NCBI GenBank assembly: GCA_014871385.1
Contig: CM026431.1
Span: 6,708,469-6,772,468, forward strand
DNA from: Ceratodon purpureus
Lineage: Eukaryota > Streptophyta > Bryopsida > Pseudoditrichales > Ditrichaceae
Reading direction: 5' to 3'
DNA: 64,000 nt
Below are positions 23,167 to 36,129 of the stretch, in pieces. The number at the start of each line of letters is the position of its first letter. Position 1 is the first letter of the stretch. The notes below the pieces were generated by a model. That model saw only the letters and a list, made by a program, of their open reading frames with translations. It made no database searches and was not told the origin of the DNA. The position numbers and the translations under genes were made by a program.

Positions 23167-24582
23167 TAAGTTTTGTGGTTGTCATTCACATTTAAAGTAA
23201 ATATTTTGTAATTTTTAGTATAACCTATATTTGATATGAATTTTCTTTGTTTGTTTTGATTAGAAAATTTATATTAATTAGATAATAAAACCGTTAATTT
23301 TGATAAAATTACTGCTTGTAGATAAAATGTGTATCTAGCTAAGAAAAATAAAAAATTAATATTTTACATTAATCGTAGTAGCAAAATAGATTATCCAAAG
23401 TCGAAGTCCATTTCCGTGGTCATAGGCTCAGGCATTTGGGGGTGAAGACCTTAGATGTCTTTCTTTCTACATCTAAGCCAAACTCATGCACAAAGAATGG
23501 TGCACGTACACACGTAAAGATTTAGCATTAATATTTTTTGAGGAATAGATGCCAGTTTATCTCACAAATCAAACTGCATCGGTACCTAGTCTTCAAGCTA
23601 AGTAATGACCATTGATAAGAACTATCTAAATCCTTCCATTAAGCGTACCTCTGAGCTCAAGTTTGGTAAAGAGAAAGTCGTAGGGCAGATCCTTATTCGC
23701 ATTGTTATGTTTGAATGATGCCCTTCTTATCTCAAAGAGACTCTTATATAATAAATTAGGATCGCATGCTTCAAATTTAGTAAAAAAAAACCTAAAAAGG
23801 ACCATCGGACCCCAAAATGGTGAAGGCTTGAAAAATAATTCTCAGCAAACTTGGCATTTGAGCCACGCTCGTCGGGGAGAAATAAAGAGACCTACCTTGA
23901 GGGGTCTTATACAAATGAGGGGCCCACCCTCCGCCTACGGCCACAGGGTGCCCTCATTCACATAAGACCCTCCTTAAAACCACAAAAAATACACGTGGCA
24001 TCACCACCGAACCAGCAACACATCAATGTCAGGTGGCCTTCACAAAACGATCCCCACAAACTTCCTGTTCATAGATCACAGAACCCAAATCTAAATCCAT
24101 CATAAACAATACCAGGTTTGAGTCCAGTGACGGTTTTAGAGACTCACCTTCTTCAACAAACACTCACAAACAACAAAAGGATCAACAAGTAGCCCAATTT
24201 TCCCAACAATCATGAAGGAATTCCTGAAGCAATCAACCGGTGAAAAGAGTTGCTCAGATGCTTGGAATTTAGCACAAGATGCAATCCATCTCAAGTGGGA
24301 TGTGACGAAGTCATTTGGAGGATCAAGCAAATAGTGGGTGGATTGCAGTTCTGTGAATGGTTTCAGCAATTGGGTCAGCAATTGGGTATGATCAGATGGT
24401 CATGGAGTAGGATTTCTTTGTTGGATTCTCATCTTGTGCATGTTGATTTGCATGTGAAGGTGTGAGCACAACATCAGTTGGGTAGTGGTTGGGATTTTTT
24501 TAGGGAGTGGGAGTTGGGTTTTTGAAGAGGGTTAGGTTTTGGTGGAGTTGAAGGATTGGGAGTTGAGTGGGATTGGAGAGGG
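23167..24582. other. Spacer and promoter region of VPS24, with a hairpin
   Basis: AT-rich at first, then less so towards the gene. An inverted repeat pairs 23901-23921 (GGGGTCTTATACAAATGAGGG) with 23951-23971 (CCCTCATTCACATAAGACCC), with four unpaired bases in mid-stem. The ~100 bases before 24583 are probably the VPS24 leader. No protein-coding gene is seen. Confidence 0.45.
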
Positions 24583-26553
24583 ATGGAGAAGGTGTTGGGT
24601 GTTTTCAAGCCGAAGGCCACTCCGCAAGAGCAGCTGCGTGAATGGCAGCGCAAGCTCCGCCAGCAGTCTCGAGACGTTGATCGCCAGGTTCGTGGTGAGT
24701 GACTCTTTCACTCTTTCCTGTTTTGTTTCGAAGTAGAACGAATTCTCGATCTGTTGAAGCTGTTTGTTTAGAGTAATCTCTTGTTTGGTAGGGTTTTTCG
24801 TGGTTTCCACTTGTAAGGTGCTTGGTTGTGATTTAAGAGCATAGTTGAATCTGTTGCCAAACGCGAGCTTGGTGCGCACGTGAGCTGATGACTATTTTAT
24901 AATACACAATTTTGGACTGTTTAGAAACTTTTTACGGGAAATTCTGGGGCCTAGATAATTTTTGGGTTGTTTTAGGGTTTCGTGTTTCAAGAGTACTACC
25001 CATGATTCATGGCTTCTTTCTGTGTTTTATGTTAGGAGGTGCAAGTTTTGAAGAGTGAGGACTCTTGTGACCTTGTGATGACTGTGATGACTGTTGTGGC
25101 GATATCACGGTGCAGAAATTCAGCGTGAGGAGAAAAATGTACAGAAGGCTATTAAGGAGGCTGCCAAGCGCAATGACATGAAGTCTGCGAAGGTCCCCTT
25201 CATTACTGTCTTCAAGAGCACATGCTTAACTGCTTAGACATGAATTCATGCAACTAAATCCCAATTAATTAGATATATGCCGGCTAGTGTGTAAACTTCA
25301 CTGCCACTAACTCAATTGTAATTGTATAGACGTTGAAGGTGAATGGCATAGAAGACTGGCATCATGACTTGTCTCTGAATGACTGTTGTGAGATACAGAC
25401 TGTTCTCGAAGGAACCTTTTCAGTATGGAAAGAGTACTGATGTTGATGTTTGTTGCATTTTCAGTCGCTAGCCAGGGAGCTCGTAAGTTCTCGGAAGGCG
25501 GTAGGACGATTGTATGAAAATCGAGCGCAGCTTAACTCCATCTCCATGCATTTGGGAGAGAGCGTTGGTAATGTGTACTGTAATACTTTAGAACTGTATG
25601 AAATTTGTTTCCAGCTGCTCACTGGTAGTACGCATCATGTTGGTCTCTATATGGACCAGGATTCTTGAAAGTAGGAAATTTGAATTGCTCAAGTGTTCAA
25701 GAGAGACCGACCTGGAAGTGTGGTAGAATTGTTTTTCAGGGAGTTGCGAATTGCTAATCTATGGTTGTATTTTTGACTTGCAGCTACGGCAAGGGCAGTA
25801 GGCCATCTCCAGAAAAGTACTGAGGTCATGAAGCTCGTCAATAACCTCATGAAGGCTCCTGAAATGGCAGCCACCATGCAAGAGTTGTCTAAAGAGATGA
25901 TGAAGGTATTTCTTCTTGTCTTCATTTTTACTTACAAAATGGCTAAAGCCACAGTTCTTTTTATCATAGATTGTATGTGCTGAATCAAATCAAGGATACC
26001 TGGTTTGCTTATAAATTCCCTGCAGTTAATTAACCTTGTTGAGAATCTGAGTTTGCTGTGCAACGGAATCTGGATGTTTGTAATAGGCTGGTGTAATGGA
26101 AGAAATGGTGAACGATGGGTTGGATTCTGCTCTGGACAATGAGGATATGGAGGAGGAGATTGAGGAAGAGGTTGATAAGGTTCTAGAGGAGCTCGCTGTA
26201 GAGACTACAACACAGTTGCCGGCCAGTGCAGTACCAAGAGTGCGGGTAAAACCATCTGCGGAGTCTGCAAAACAGGTATTCACTGCACCACATAGTTTCC
26301 TTGCTTCCTTTCTTGGTGTGGTCAGATCCTCTGGAAATAAGCTGAATTGGAATTCTTATGCTAATCTTGAGGTCCAAGTGAGCCTATGTGATGAGTTGCT
26401 GAATGACATATATTCTTTGTATGTGTTGAAACGAAACGACTGACAAGCGAGGTTGTGTTGTCGATACAGCAACAAGCAGCAGTTGCGGAAGGAGAAGATG
26501 ATGATGAAGAGCTGGACGCCTTACGGGCTCGATTGGATAATGTGAGATCTTGA
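24583..26553 (+). CDS. VPS24: VPS24/CHMP3, ESCRT-III subunit
   Basis: Six exons read as 24583-24694, 25116-25192, 25465-25567, 25784-25905, 26087-26275 and 26470-26553 give 228 residues, the usual family length. The protein begins MEKVLGVFKPKATPQEQLRE. It shows the basic N-terminal helices (WQRKLRQQSRDVDRQV, KAIKEAAKRNDMKSAK), the conserved LYENRAQLNSISMHLGES and VMKLVNNLMKAPEMAATMQE, and an acidic C-terminal half. It ends with a MIM1-type motif (ELDALRARLDNVRS) that binds the AAA ATPase VPS4. Known role: polymerises with VPS2 on endosomal membranes to complete multivesicular-body sorting. All splice sites are GT/AG and all phases agree. No abnormality is seen. Confidence 0.95.
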
Positions 26554-28587
26554 GTGATGACCTGCACCAGGTGTTTGGTTAGTCTGCACTACATCATTTC
26601 AGTTCGGAAGATCATGTGTCCACTCTATTGCTTTGGTCGAAAATCATGCCGCAAACTCAGTTTGATATTTGTCCAATATGTGTTTGGACATCCAGATAGA
26701 GAATAATCTCTTCATTGTATAGCATTCTGACAGAATCGGGACGTTGAACAAGTATCATAACATGATATTGAAAAAAATTCAGTTGTAATTAGAGTACGGC
26801 GTAGAGGCTTCCTATTTCCCTGTGGTTGTTTAGTCAAGGCAATTAAGTATTGTTCTTTCAGAATTCGGATTTCGATGTTGAGACACTTGAATGTAAAGCA
26901 TGTAATTTACAGCAACAAGATCAAGGAATGCAGTATATGAGCTTATTTGCACTTACTGCGTCCCCCCACTTCCACTGTCTGTCTGGAAGAAGATGGATTC
27001 TTCACTCTCCGTCTGTTTGGTTCCGTTTTATGTCTGGTCCAATTCCCCCACGACAGTTGCAAACCATTGTGGTTAGAATTTCCGCACTAGTTTATGGGAT
27101 ATAATTCTAGCAAAGATCTTAGCATCTGGTATGGAGGATTCCAGGAAGTACCACACGAGTTTCTAGCTCCTAGGACTTCGCCAAAAGCTACGATCGAGCT
27201 TGAGGAAGACCTTCAAATACGGGATGCATCTGTCAAGCGTGATGGACTGGGATTTTTCAGGTTCAATTCCACTGGGTGCAAGGAACATAGACAGCGATGC
27301 GTCTAAATTGTTTAGATCCACCATTCTCACTTGTCCATTTTTGAGCACGGTGCTCCTTACATGATAGTGGTGAATTTTTTGAGAACTTTACTTTGAACCT
27401 TTTATTGTCGTTGCAACCTCATTCCTATCCTTAGCTGTACTTTCTTCCAAGACAGTGTAACATCATCTATTTTGCGTATTTTGCGTTCATGTAGCTCATG
27501 ATCCTTTTATTCTTTAATTTCAATATTTTAAAAATTAGTCGAAGACATTGTTAAGAGTTCGTGCATACTAAGTTTATGGTTAAAAGAACTTTGAAAATTT
27601 GGTGATAAGTGTATCCTTCAAACTAACTTTCAAGTTTCAACATTGTGTCAATAACCTAATTGCATGCATATGCATATCATCCAATCTATATGTCCAAGAT
27701 TTTGACGTAGTGATGTAGATTTTGGCACGTAAATGACTTCTCACATTAAATATTCATGAAGAGCCTAAAGATTAAAGATAGGCCATTTAGTTACATTAAT
27801 TTTTGGAATCAATTTCACTTTAAGATTCCAAACCTTTTTCTTTAGCGCGGATCCAACTTTTCAATTTTATATACAAGCCATATATACTACATGTAACATG
27901 TCCCTAAAATCTTGTACTCTTATCAAGTTTGCACTTCAATTATGCACAACAAACCTAAAATCCAATGTCCAAAATTTGCCTTTTTTATATGCATCAATTA
28001 TTGTTTTTACTATATTTGGCCACTCTTCTTAGTTACATCACACTTCCAAATCACACCAAACAAGTTAGCTGAGTTAAGTCATTCAAGTTTAGCCAATTTT
28101 GTTGGATGCAATGCTTCTTTTTCCTTTTGACTACTCCTCTAGTTCTAGCCATCGGATATTACTTTCTAGAATCTACAAAGTTGTATGTAGGTTGGTATTT
28201 TTTTTAGTAGGACTGGCTGACTAATCCAATGTGCTTTGTGTATGAGCTTAGAGCTTTGAGGGAACAACTTTTACCTGCCAAAGGTAGTATCTACAAAAGT
28301 AACAACTAAATGCGACCTCAAAATCTTTAGTTTTTTTCTTCCTTTACTCTTCAATCCATAATCTTCAGTGTTTTTGGTAAATCTAGGCATAGACTGTCAT
28401 ATTTTCTATTATCTATTGATACTACTGAGTATGTAATGCATCTTGACAAGCAACACAAAGTGTTGGATGGTAACAATCTAAGATTTCAACTTAGTAAGCA
28501 GTCCTCAATTCAATTTCACCATCATTTTGATAGCTTCTCATTCTATTCCAATTTTACACAACCTAGCACAGATCTAGAACCCGAATT
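26554..28587. other. VPS24 3' UTR and spacer
   Basis: The first part is probably the VPS24 3' UTR. Small ORFs at 26850-27104 and 27094-27306 show no recognisable motif. From ~27500 the sequence is AT-rich and featureless. Confidence 0.45.
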
Positions 28588-28591
28588 TTAA

Positions 28592-29826
28592 CCCCTAAAG
28601 GACAATCATCCACATTTGGGCTTTTTTTGAATTTGGGCAGGTTACTATGAGTTCAATTCACATCGGGATTTTCTGAAATTTTTATTGAAGCTGGGCCGTT
28701 CGGAGATCTTCGTGTTGGTATTTTTATTTTTCAATTCCGACATCGGGATGAGAAGTTATTGAGGTCTGAGCACAAAATGCTGCTCAGCGGGCAACTTAGC
28801 AAAATTAAGGATCCAATGAGAGGGCTTAGGATGCTTGACTTTTTATTGGGCACCTGCCCAAATTATGAATGGTTCCACTGTGGGGCAACTGAAATTTTGG
28901 GATTTAGTGGGATGGGAATAAAGACGCTGCGTGGGAAAGGGAAAAGAAGCTGCAAAAATTCCCTGTGTCAGAAGGGGACGGTTGGGCGCAGCGTGCGAGG
29001 GAGGAGGAATGGGGAAGGGTGGGCAGTGGGCGACGGACGGGGTCCGCGAGGGGGAGGGAGCGGGGTCCAGGTGGCATCAAGGGATGGGGGAGAGCATGGT
29101 GGGGTAAAGGGTTGGGGAGAGTGGGTTTTTGGAATTTTCTTTTGGAAAGAGGAGGGGTGTAGAGGGCGGGGTAGGGGGATGGTCTTGCAGGCGCCGCTGC
29201 AGGTGGTGGGGAAGTGAACTGGGGGGCCTGTATTCACTGCCCTGGGCAGTATTAGTGTTACAATCAACATTTCCTTATTTTCCTTCTGTTTTGAATATTT
29301 TTTTAATCTCAAAAAATTGTGAATTTCAAGTGTACACTGAGAGCCATGTAATCACTGTTTGGATCTTTGATTTTGTTGAAATTGAATTTTATAAAAATCA
29401 GGGAGTAGAAACAATGAATATGTTGAAGAATCCACCCTTGGAGTTGTTTTTTTTTTCCCAACTAATGATAAAATCATTTTTCACCAATTTTTTTTCATAG
29501 ACATGTACTTGACATTATCTACGTGTTGAATATCAAAAACCCCCAAATTGTGAAATGGAGAAATTTCAACTGAGATGAGGTCAAACAGTGGAAATTGTCT
29601 CGGGCAGATTCAAAAAAAGTTCCAAAATGTGCATCAAATGTTAATATCTTCTAATCCGTGCGGTCAAAGATTTTGAATTTTTTTTTACAACTTCTGAATA
29701 TCATATCCTATAAGATCCTACGGTTACATTTTGAAAAATCAAAAAAAAATTTTAAAAATTCACTTCTTGAGAAAAATGGCAGATTTGGAGACTTTTGGGC
29801 CAGAAATTGTCAAGGAATTTTAGGGG
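28592..29826. mobile_element. TTAA-bounded element (piggyBac-like ends), copy 1
   Basis: Starts CCCCTAAAGGACAAT after TTAA (28588-28591) and ends TTTTAGGGG before TTAA (29827-29830). Length is 1235 bp, with no transposase. Copy 2 at 45883-46736 has the same ends, the same TTAA on both sides and similar subterminal sequence. TTAA targets and CCC...GGG ends are the piggyBac signature. This copy carries a very G-rich insert (about 28970-29220) absent from copy 2. Confidence 0.65.
28970..29220 (+). other. G-rich segment inside the TTAA-bounded element
   Basis: About 250 bp of strongly G-rich plus-strand sequence with many GGG and GGGG runs, bordered abruptly by AT-rich DNA. It leaves ORFs open in several frames, as expected from stop-codon poverty, and matches no family I recognise. 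It could form G-quadruplexes. Confidence 0.75.
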
Positions 29827-29830
29827 TTAA

Positions 29831-32800
29831 TAATCAAAAACCATAATTTTCACCTACATTTTCAAATTTTGCCAGGTGAAACAAAATGCAAAAAAATACT
29901 GAAGTCTCAGAGAAGACTCCGGCACAGTCAATCTCTTCAACCTTCTGGTCAAACCTCTTAATCTTCTTAGATTTGCACTATTCACACGATCTAAAGGCTT
30001 ATTTCCATAATTTCACAAGTGCACTTGAAGATCCAACTGTGAAGAAATTAAAAATCATGTTGATTATTTAAAATTGAAAAACTGCCGTGGACTTCTTCCC
30101 AGTCTGATTTGAGCCTGAAAATGCTCTTGTCACTTTGAGTTGAATAGGTATTTCAAAAGCTGAACGACCACCACAACAAGTGAAAGATTTCAACAGTCAT
30201 GACAGCAAAATTCATAGACCTTGCTGTAACCTAGCGTACGGCGAACGGTAATTGAGCTGGAAGCGTAATGGAAAGGAAGTTGACACTCACGTCTGGCTTC
30301 CCAAAATAAAGAATTTGAAGAATAATAAAAAAGAACCACCTAAACGGGATGGACACAGGGATGGACACAGGACAGGACACAAGTGCACGAAGCTTGAGAT
30401 TTGGATAATCACGAGAGTACCGCAGCAGTGCAGTGGTGGAATCATTGATCAGACTGTGGTCACTTTTGAAACTGGGGAAGAAAGGATGTCCGCCATGGAT
30501 ATGCCGGTGCCATCCTCAGATCTCGGCTTTTGGAGCTACTTCGGCCATGTCTCTACTGACATACTCTCTCTCATCACGTTGTTCCCCGGGCAAATCTGCC
30601 TTTGGTCTGCCCCGGCGTACCGATGATAAAAAAAACTTTGCTTGCACTGCCCCAAAACATCCCTAGTCTTCCCCTTCCCCAAGTGCCCACCTCCTCTCTC
30701 CCTCTCCTTGCTTTGCAGACGCCACTGGAGTCTGCAGCCGGCTACGGCCCGGTGCCCGGTCACTGGATGCTTGGCATAGCCAGGGCTTCAAATCCGGGCT
30801 CGTTTGCTGAAGATATTTTATTCTTCATGTTTTTTGAATTTTCATAATAGCTTTGAAGAAAATTGTGATACTTCTTGTGGGACATGTATTCTTCATTTTT
30901 TGAACCAGATTTTTGACTGGATTGTTTTTATCTCATCCTTTCCGTGAACATGTTGGATTTGACATATCCCATTTTGGGACAGCTTGCAATGTACTATGCC
31001 ATTCAATTCAAGCTCCAATTAGAAACTTTGTGAAAAACCAGCCTTTGGTCATAGGGGTCACCAAACACAGCAAGGGACAACCAAGTTCCAACCTGGACAA
31101 TAGCCTGACTCCGGCAGCTCCGGAAAAGTTTCGGACGCGTCGTACCCATGAAGTGGGCAGGCATCACCAGGGCAAACCACAACTGGGCAGTACCGGAAAA
31201 GATTTCGCATGAGTCGTACCGATGAACAGTCACGGGCAGGCACCATTGGGGCAGACCACAACTGGGCCGAATGCCCACTCAGAATTTAATTTGCTTCCAA
31301 GTCGCGGCGGGCTCACCAGCATGTCAAAACTGCTAAATCGGGAAGGAAATATTGCCTTCACAATCATATCTTATACATAAAAGGAATGACCGGGTAAACG
31401 CGGTTGCAGGCGCACGGATGTACCTAGCATCGTGCTTTTGTGCTTCCGGTGCAGGTGACTGCTGACGGTGGCGTGCACTTGTCCCACTTCGACTTCTGTG
31501 GACAGGTCGCACCGGGGCCGCAACTCAACATTGTTTCCGTCTTTCATAGATTTCGAATCCTGGAATGTTAGCTCACGTTAGACATTGCTAGTTTTAATGG
31601 TTTTCTGTGAGCAGTGATGCCGGCTGCCTTGGTACTGGATGCTCCTTGTCTGTTACCATAAATATTGCCTCCGAGCTCTCTCGCAAGCCTGATCAGCTTA
31701 GCTCATGTTAGCAACCATATTCTGTTCTTCATACTTGAGTATACTTGTGAGAGGAGGTATTCAGCTAGATGTAATGTAGACAGAGTTTGCATTTGAGGGA
31801 AGGTATGAAGCGTAGGAAGCGCCAGTACTATGATCTTAGTGCAGGTGGCCTGATTAGTAGCACGACCCCAACTTACTCTAGATCTTGATTTGTGTTCGTC
31901 TTTAGGCCAGAGTTTGACACTAAGTTAGACGCCATGGAGCACTGGAGCCTGCTGCCTGGGTCTACCTGTTGATGATCTGGATGAATCCTTGAGCGTATCC
32001 GTGCCGCAGTCAGTAAAAGGGATCCGTCTTTGTTGTGTGACGACTCAGCTTCACCATCCACATGATGTACGGCTCTGGCGAATACTCGACTCGACGTGGT
32101 TCCTTTTATTGATTGTGGTATGGATGCGATTGAGCGGCGTTAGCAGTAGTTGTAGCGGTTTTCGATGGCGCTTTTGATCTCAAGGAAGTGGCAGGTTGGT
32201 GGGGTCAAGTATTTGTTCGTCTTGGACTGCATTTGTGGGGCGTATGAACTTGAATCGAGTATATCCCATGCGTCACTACATCGAGTACAGTCCATTTGTA
32301 AAATGTGCCATTTTGAGTCCCTTCTGTTATAGCCTTGTTTTGGGGTATCCTACTTGCAACATATCTTGTGTATGTGTAGCTTGATGTAACACTAGCTTGA
32401 CATCACCGTGGAGGAATATTCAGAGAGAGCTGTACCGGTGTAACTGGCCCAAGTTTGGACACTGTCATGGGTGAGATTGTTGTATCACCAGCCCGGATGA
32501 ACTGGGGACCATTGCGGTACAACTGGGGAATTATGTACTGGATTGCAACTAGTGACTCACTCTCGGCGGTAACGGTGTACTCGTTTTGAGGTCTGGGTCG
32601 GGCAATGTTCACCACTTTATCTTGAACTCTCCTACTGCTGAATATATCTGAGTACGGTTTAGCGTCGCTAGGTCTTGCTGGAACACTTGTTACTGATTCT
32701 TGAATTAGGCTTGACCTATCTTCTGCATGTATCCCGCCGCCACACTTTCCCTTCTTTAAAGATTTTGAAGCGGCTGAGTGGACCATTGTTGATTCAGATT

Positions 32801-35800
32801 TAGAATTCGGAGAAAATGTGTCAATAGTATGTAGAGATTCGTTCAGATCATTGTTCTAGTTCATTGGATTTGCTTCTGTTGCCATTGGAAGCTGGTTTCG
32901 TCCTTCATGTGACGAAGATAACCGCTCATATTCAGGTCATTTAGTTTTACAGCATTCGAACTTTTCTGACGTCTCAATTTATTTTTACGAGATTCATCCA
33001 CTTACCGATTTCGATTGCCTCCGATCATCAACCGTGCATGCATTTCGCAGGCTTACTCCACATAGTTTAGGGTTAGCATGGCACGAGTATTATAGGAGCT
33101 TTGAAGAAACTGAGTTCATACTGAGTTGACCCCGGTAGTACGTGTCAAGATTAAAATTTAAGTTGTAGTGTCTTTCTGGCCCCTTAGAATTGTCTAACTT
33201 GCAAGATCAAGACTGTATTGTCTGTAACGGATTAACTAGTAAATACGAAAGTAAGGTCAAGTTATAGTAAAACCTTCTCAAGCTATTTGTGATCGAGATC
33301 TAAAGCTGAATTGGAGTCGAAGAGTCGAAAAGTGCTCCAGAAACATCAAAGAAATATCTGAGTAGGTGAAGACTGTCATTTAAGAAACATGAGGTACATC
33401 GCAATAGAAAGATTCATAACCCGCGAGGTCCTAATAGCACTATGAGATAATTCAATTTTCGTACTCTTCTTCACTGTGAATTTTCATCTTGAAATTGAGT
33501 ACGATCTTGAAATTGCAACTCAACACTATCATTAGAGCGTTTTACGTCTTGACCTGGGCAAACCATTAACCATAAACGACATCCGAATTTGGAATTTCTC
33601 TTTAGAGAAAAACAAGTGGACATACTAAACTGGATCGTGAAACCAGTTTGACTCGGTTACTTTGCCTATAAAGGAGTAAAACGCCATGTTGGCCTGCGAG
33701 CGACGTTCACGACGTTGTGTAGACAAATTTATGCCTGTAAGTTGTTGTAGTTGTTCCTGCACGAAAGGAATCGAAGTGCCGTATTTTAGTATACTGCAAG
33801 ACAAGGAGAAATATTGTTCTTGGGAAGAACATGGACCCAACTCTTGCCAAACTTGAGAGACGATGAAATGTGCTCAAATTACCTATGTGACAAAGTGTTC
33901 ATCGAAGCCATGAGGCACCCGCCTAGGCAGCTCCACCACTGCCACTGGCTCTGGCCGCATCGTTTTTGCGTTAATTACAATTGCTTCCGATTTTCTGAAC
34001 ACAACAAGTAAACCATCAGCACATTATGTCGAGGACCATGTTATGAACTTCAGTTCATGAATGTGGAAAAATAAACATCTGATCAGGGTCTAATTTGTCT
34101 CTACCTGAATCTTGGGAATTAGTTCTTACCTTTCTTACTTAGAATAAAGCTAAATTGTGTATTTATTACTCAAACAAAGTACTAAGTTTATGAACGTCAA
34201 TTATTTCAGACCCAGCTGTTACCTTGTAGTTTTATCGTGCACATCTAGGCGATCAAATAGCCATCATCTGCAGCGGTCATAGCCATGCTCGAATTGCGAG
34301 GAATAAAGACCGTATCCCCTCCAGAACGGTTTGGACGTTTGGACCAGCCCAACACAATCCAGCAAGGTTGCCTCGGACTGTTCTGGGATCAGTTTTATTT
34401 ATCTCAGATTCTCAGAAGGCGATGGAGGCTCCATGGTGAAGTCAAACTTCGTCACCCCAGTGGAAAGATTAGCAAAAGTATATAACAGTAGGCATTGCGC
34501 ATCTTCCTGTACCAATTCATTACCATTTCCGAAAGCACATTTTTTATCAGAATTAATACGTGAATCAGAGCTAAAATGTGTCCATGATGCAATTTTCATG
34601 TAATATGTTCCCAAGGGCCAACAGCTACGGCGCTCACAACCGGTAAAAGGCTTCTAGCTCTTATCTCACATAAGATGAACGAAATGCCATAACCTGCAAA
34701 CTATGCACTTTTTTTTACATCAAGTGGTATAATATACGAAGGTATAGCATAAAGTTTCTCCCATCCAAGAGTAATTATTGCTGAACTTACGAGTATGCAA
34801 GATGTAACATGTATGAACGGTGAACCAGCGAATTGTTGAGACGTCAGTTGCATATCGTGGCAGCACTCCCAATCGGGATTCCTTGCTCAAGTGTCGCACT
34901 GGACGCCGAATTCTCCTTTTGCCATACTCTGAAATTTAAAGCTAAAGTCTTTTGATTATCTGGGTGTGGACTTAGTTGTCAATCGGTCATGACTTAGTTG
35001 TTATCTACTACCTCAAGAGCTTTAACAGCTAAGTCTGATTTTTAGATTGAGGTTTACTTCAGACCCTAACTTCAGTCACTAAATGAATTGTAATAAAAGA
35101 TAAGTTCCCGATTACTCTTGATAGGAAACTTAAGAAAGAAACGCACTGTAACCTCGACCTTGACCCGCAATCATGTGACAATCAGTGGCGTTCTGAGGCT
35201 CATCTTGGATTCTATCATAGAATATTGACTCGTCCAATTTCGTTGGTCGTCTTTCTCCCGGGTTTTCTCGCAGCTCGCTCGATCGCTCAACGCGCATAAT
35301 TCTTGTACTGTTCTATTACAAGAAACCTGCAGCCGAAATCAAAATATTGCTCAAAACCTGGCTCCAGTGATCCCTCAATCACAGATACAAAACAGTCTCC
35401 GCATCCTCATCCAAGATTCTTAACACAACGTCTACTGCTCTGAGACGTTATAATCTACTCCCACATTCTAATCACCCCGATGCGCGTCATAGGGCATCAG
35501 ACACGACCTTGCAGAGATCACACTCAACAATCAGTTGAACTCATCCCACGCCCCACGTAGATAGAATCGTACAAACCTGGATGCGACTATACAAGCAACA
35601 ACCGAGTCACAAACCTTCCCTCAAAGCAGCCCCAAACACGTCAGCTTGCTACAAGGAAGCTTGTCTTCAGGAGCAAGACTTTTTGATGACTAACTGTAGA
35701 GGTTTCAAACGCCATCATGTAAACAGAAATTCTAAATCCAAGAACTGTAAAATTAACAGGCCTAAAAATTTAGAATGCATATCTTCATGATGGCTCCCAA

Positions 35801-36129
35801 AAATTGGACCAAAGCCTGCCTGCTCTGCATCAGCCACTCCAGCCAGCAAAAGTTGCCAATACATGCCTCCTTGCAACAAGGCTGTCCTTGTGGGTTGGCT
35901 GGTGGAGCAACTACCTAGTGCTCCCCCAGAATGTGGCCCTTTGTCAATGTACACTCCGACAGCTCAAAAGTACCAATGATTCAGAACAAACCTTGAAAAT
36001 CAGTGTACATCTCTTTAGCAATCATATACAAGCGTACTCTCCACGATGTCATTCGACATCGAATCTCCGGGTAAATGGTACGCGGGAAAGAATGGTCAAT
36101 CTTCAGCTTACTAACTACAAGATCTAAGA
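29831..36129. other. Long stretch without a recognised gene
   Basis: Mixed composition. Between ~30400 and 32800 the sequence is less AT-rich and holds several modest ORFs, but none has a recognisable domain or splice structure. The rest up to the GT37 gene shows no gene, RNA or clear transposon. A degenerate duplicated segment at 31121-31270 is listed separately. Confidence 0.4.
31121..31270. repeat. Two degenerate ~73-bp tandem units
   Basis: Copies starting cggaaaag at 31121 and 31194 share gtcgtacc-atgaa, cgggcaggc and ccacaactgggc, with small indels. No function is suggested. Confidence 0.7.

Noticed and set aside
32403..32786. ATG-started 127-codon ORF on the minus strand
   Set aside because: No recognisable domain, no supporting splice sites, and nearby sequence looks non-coding.
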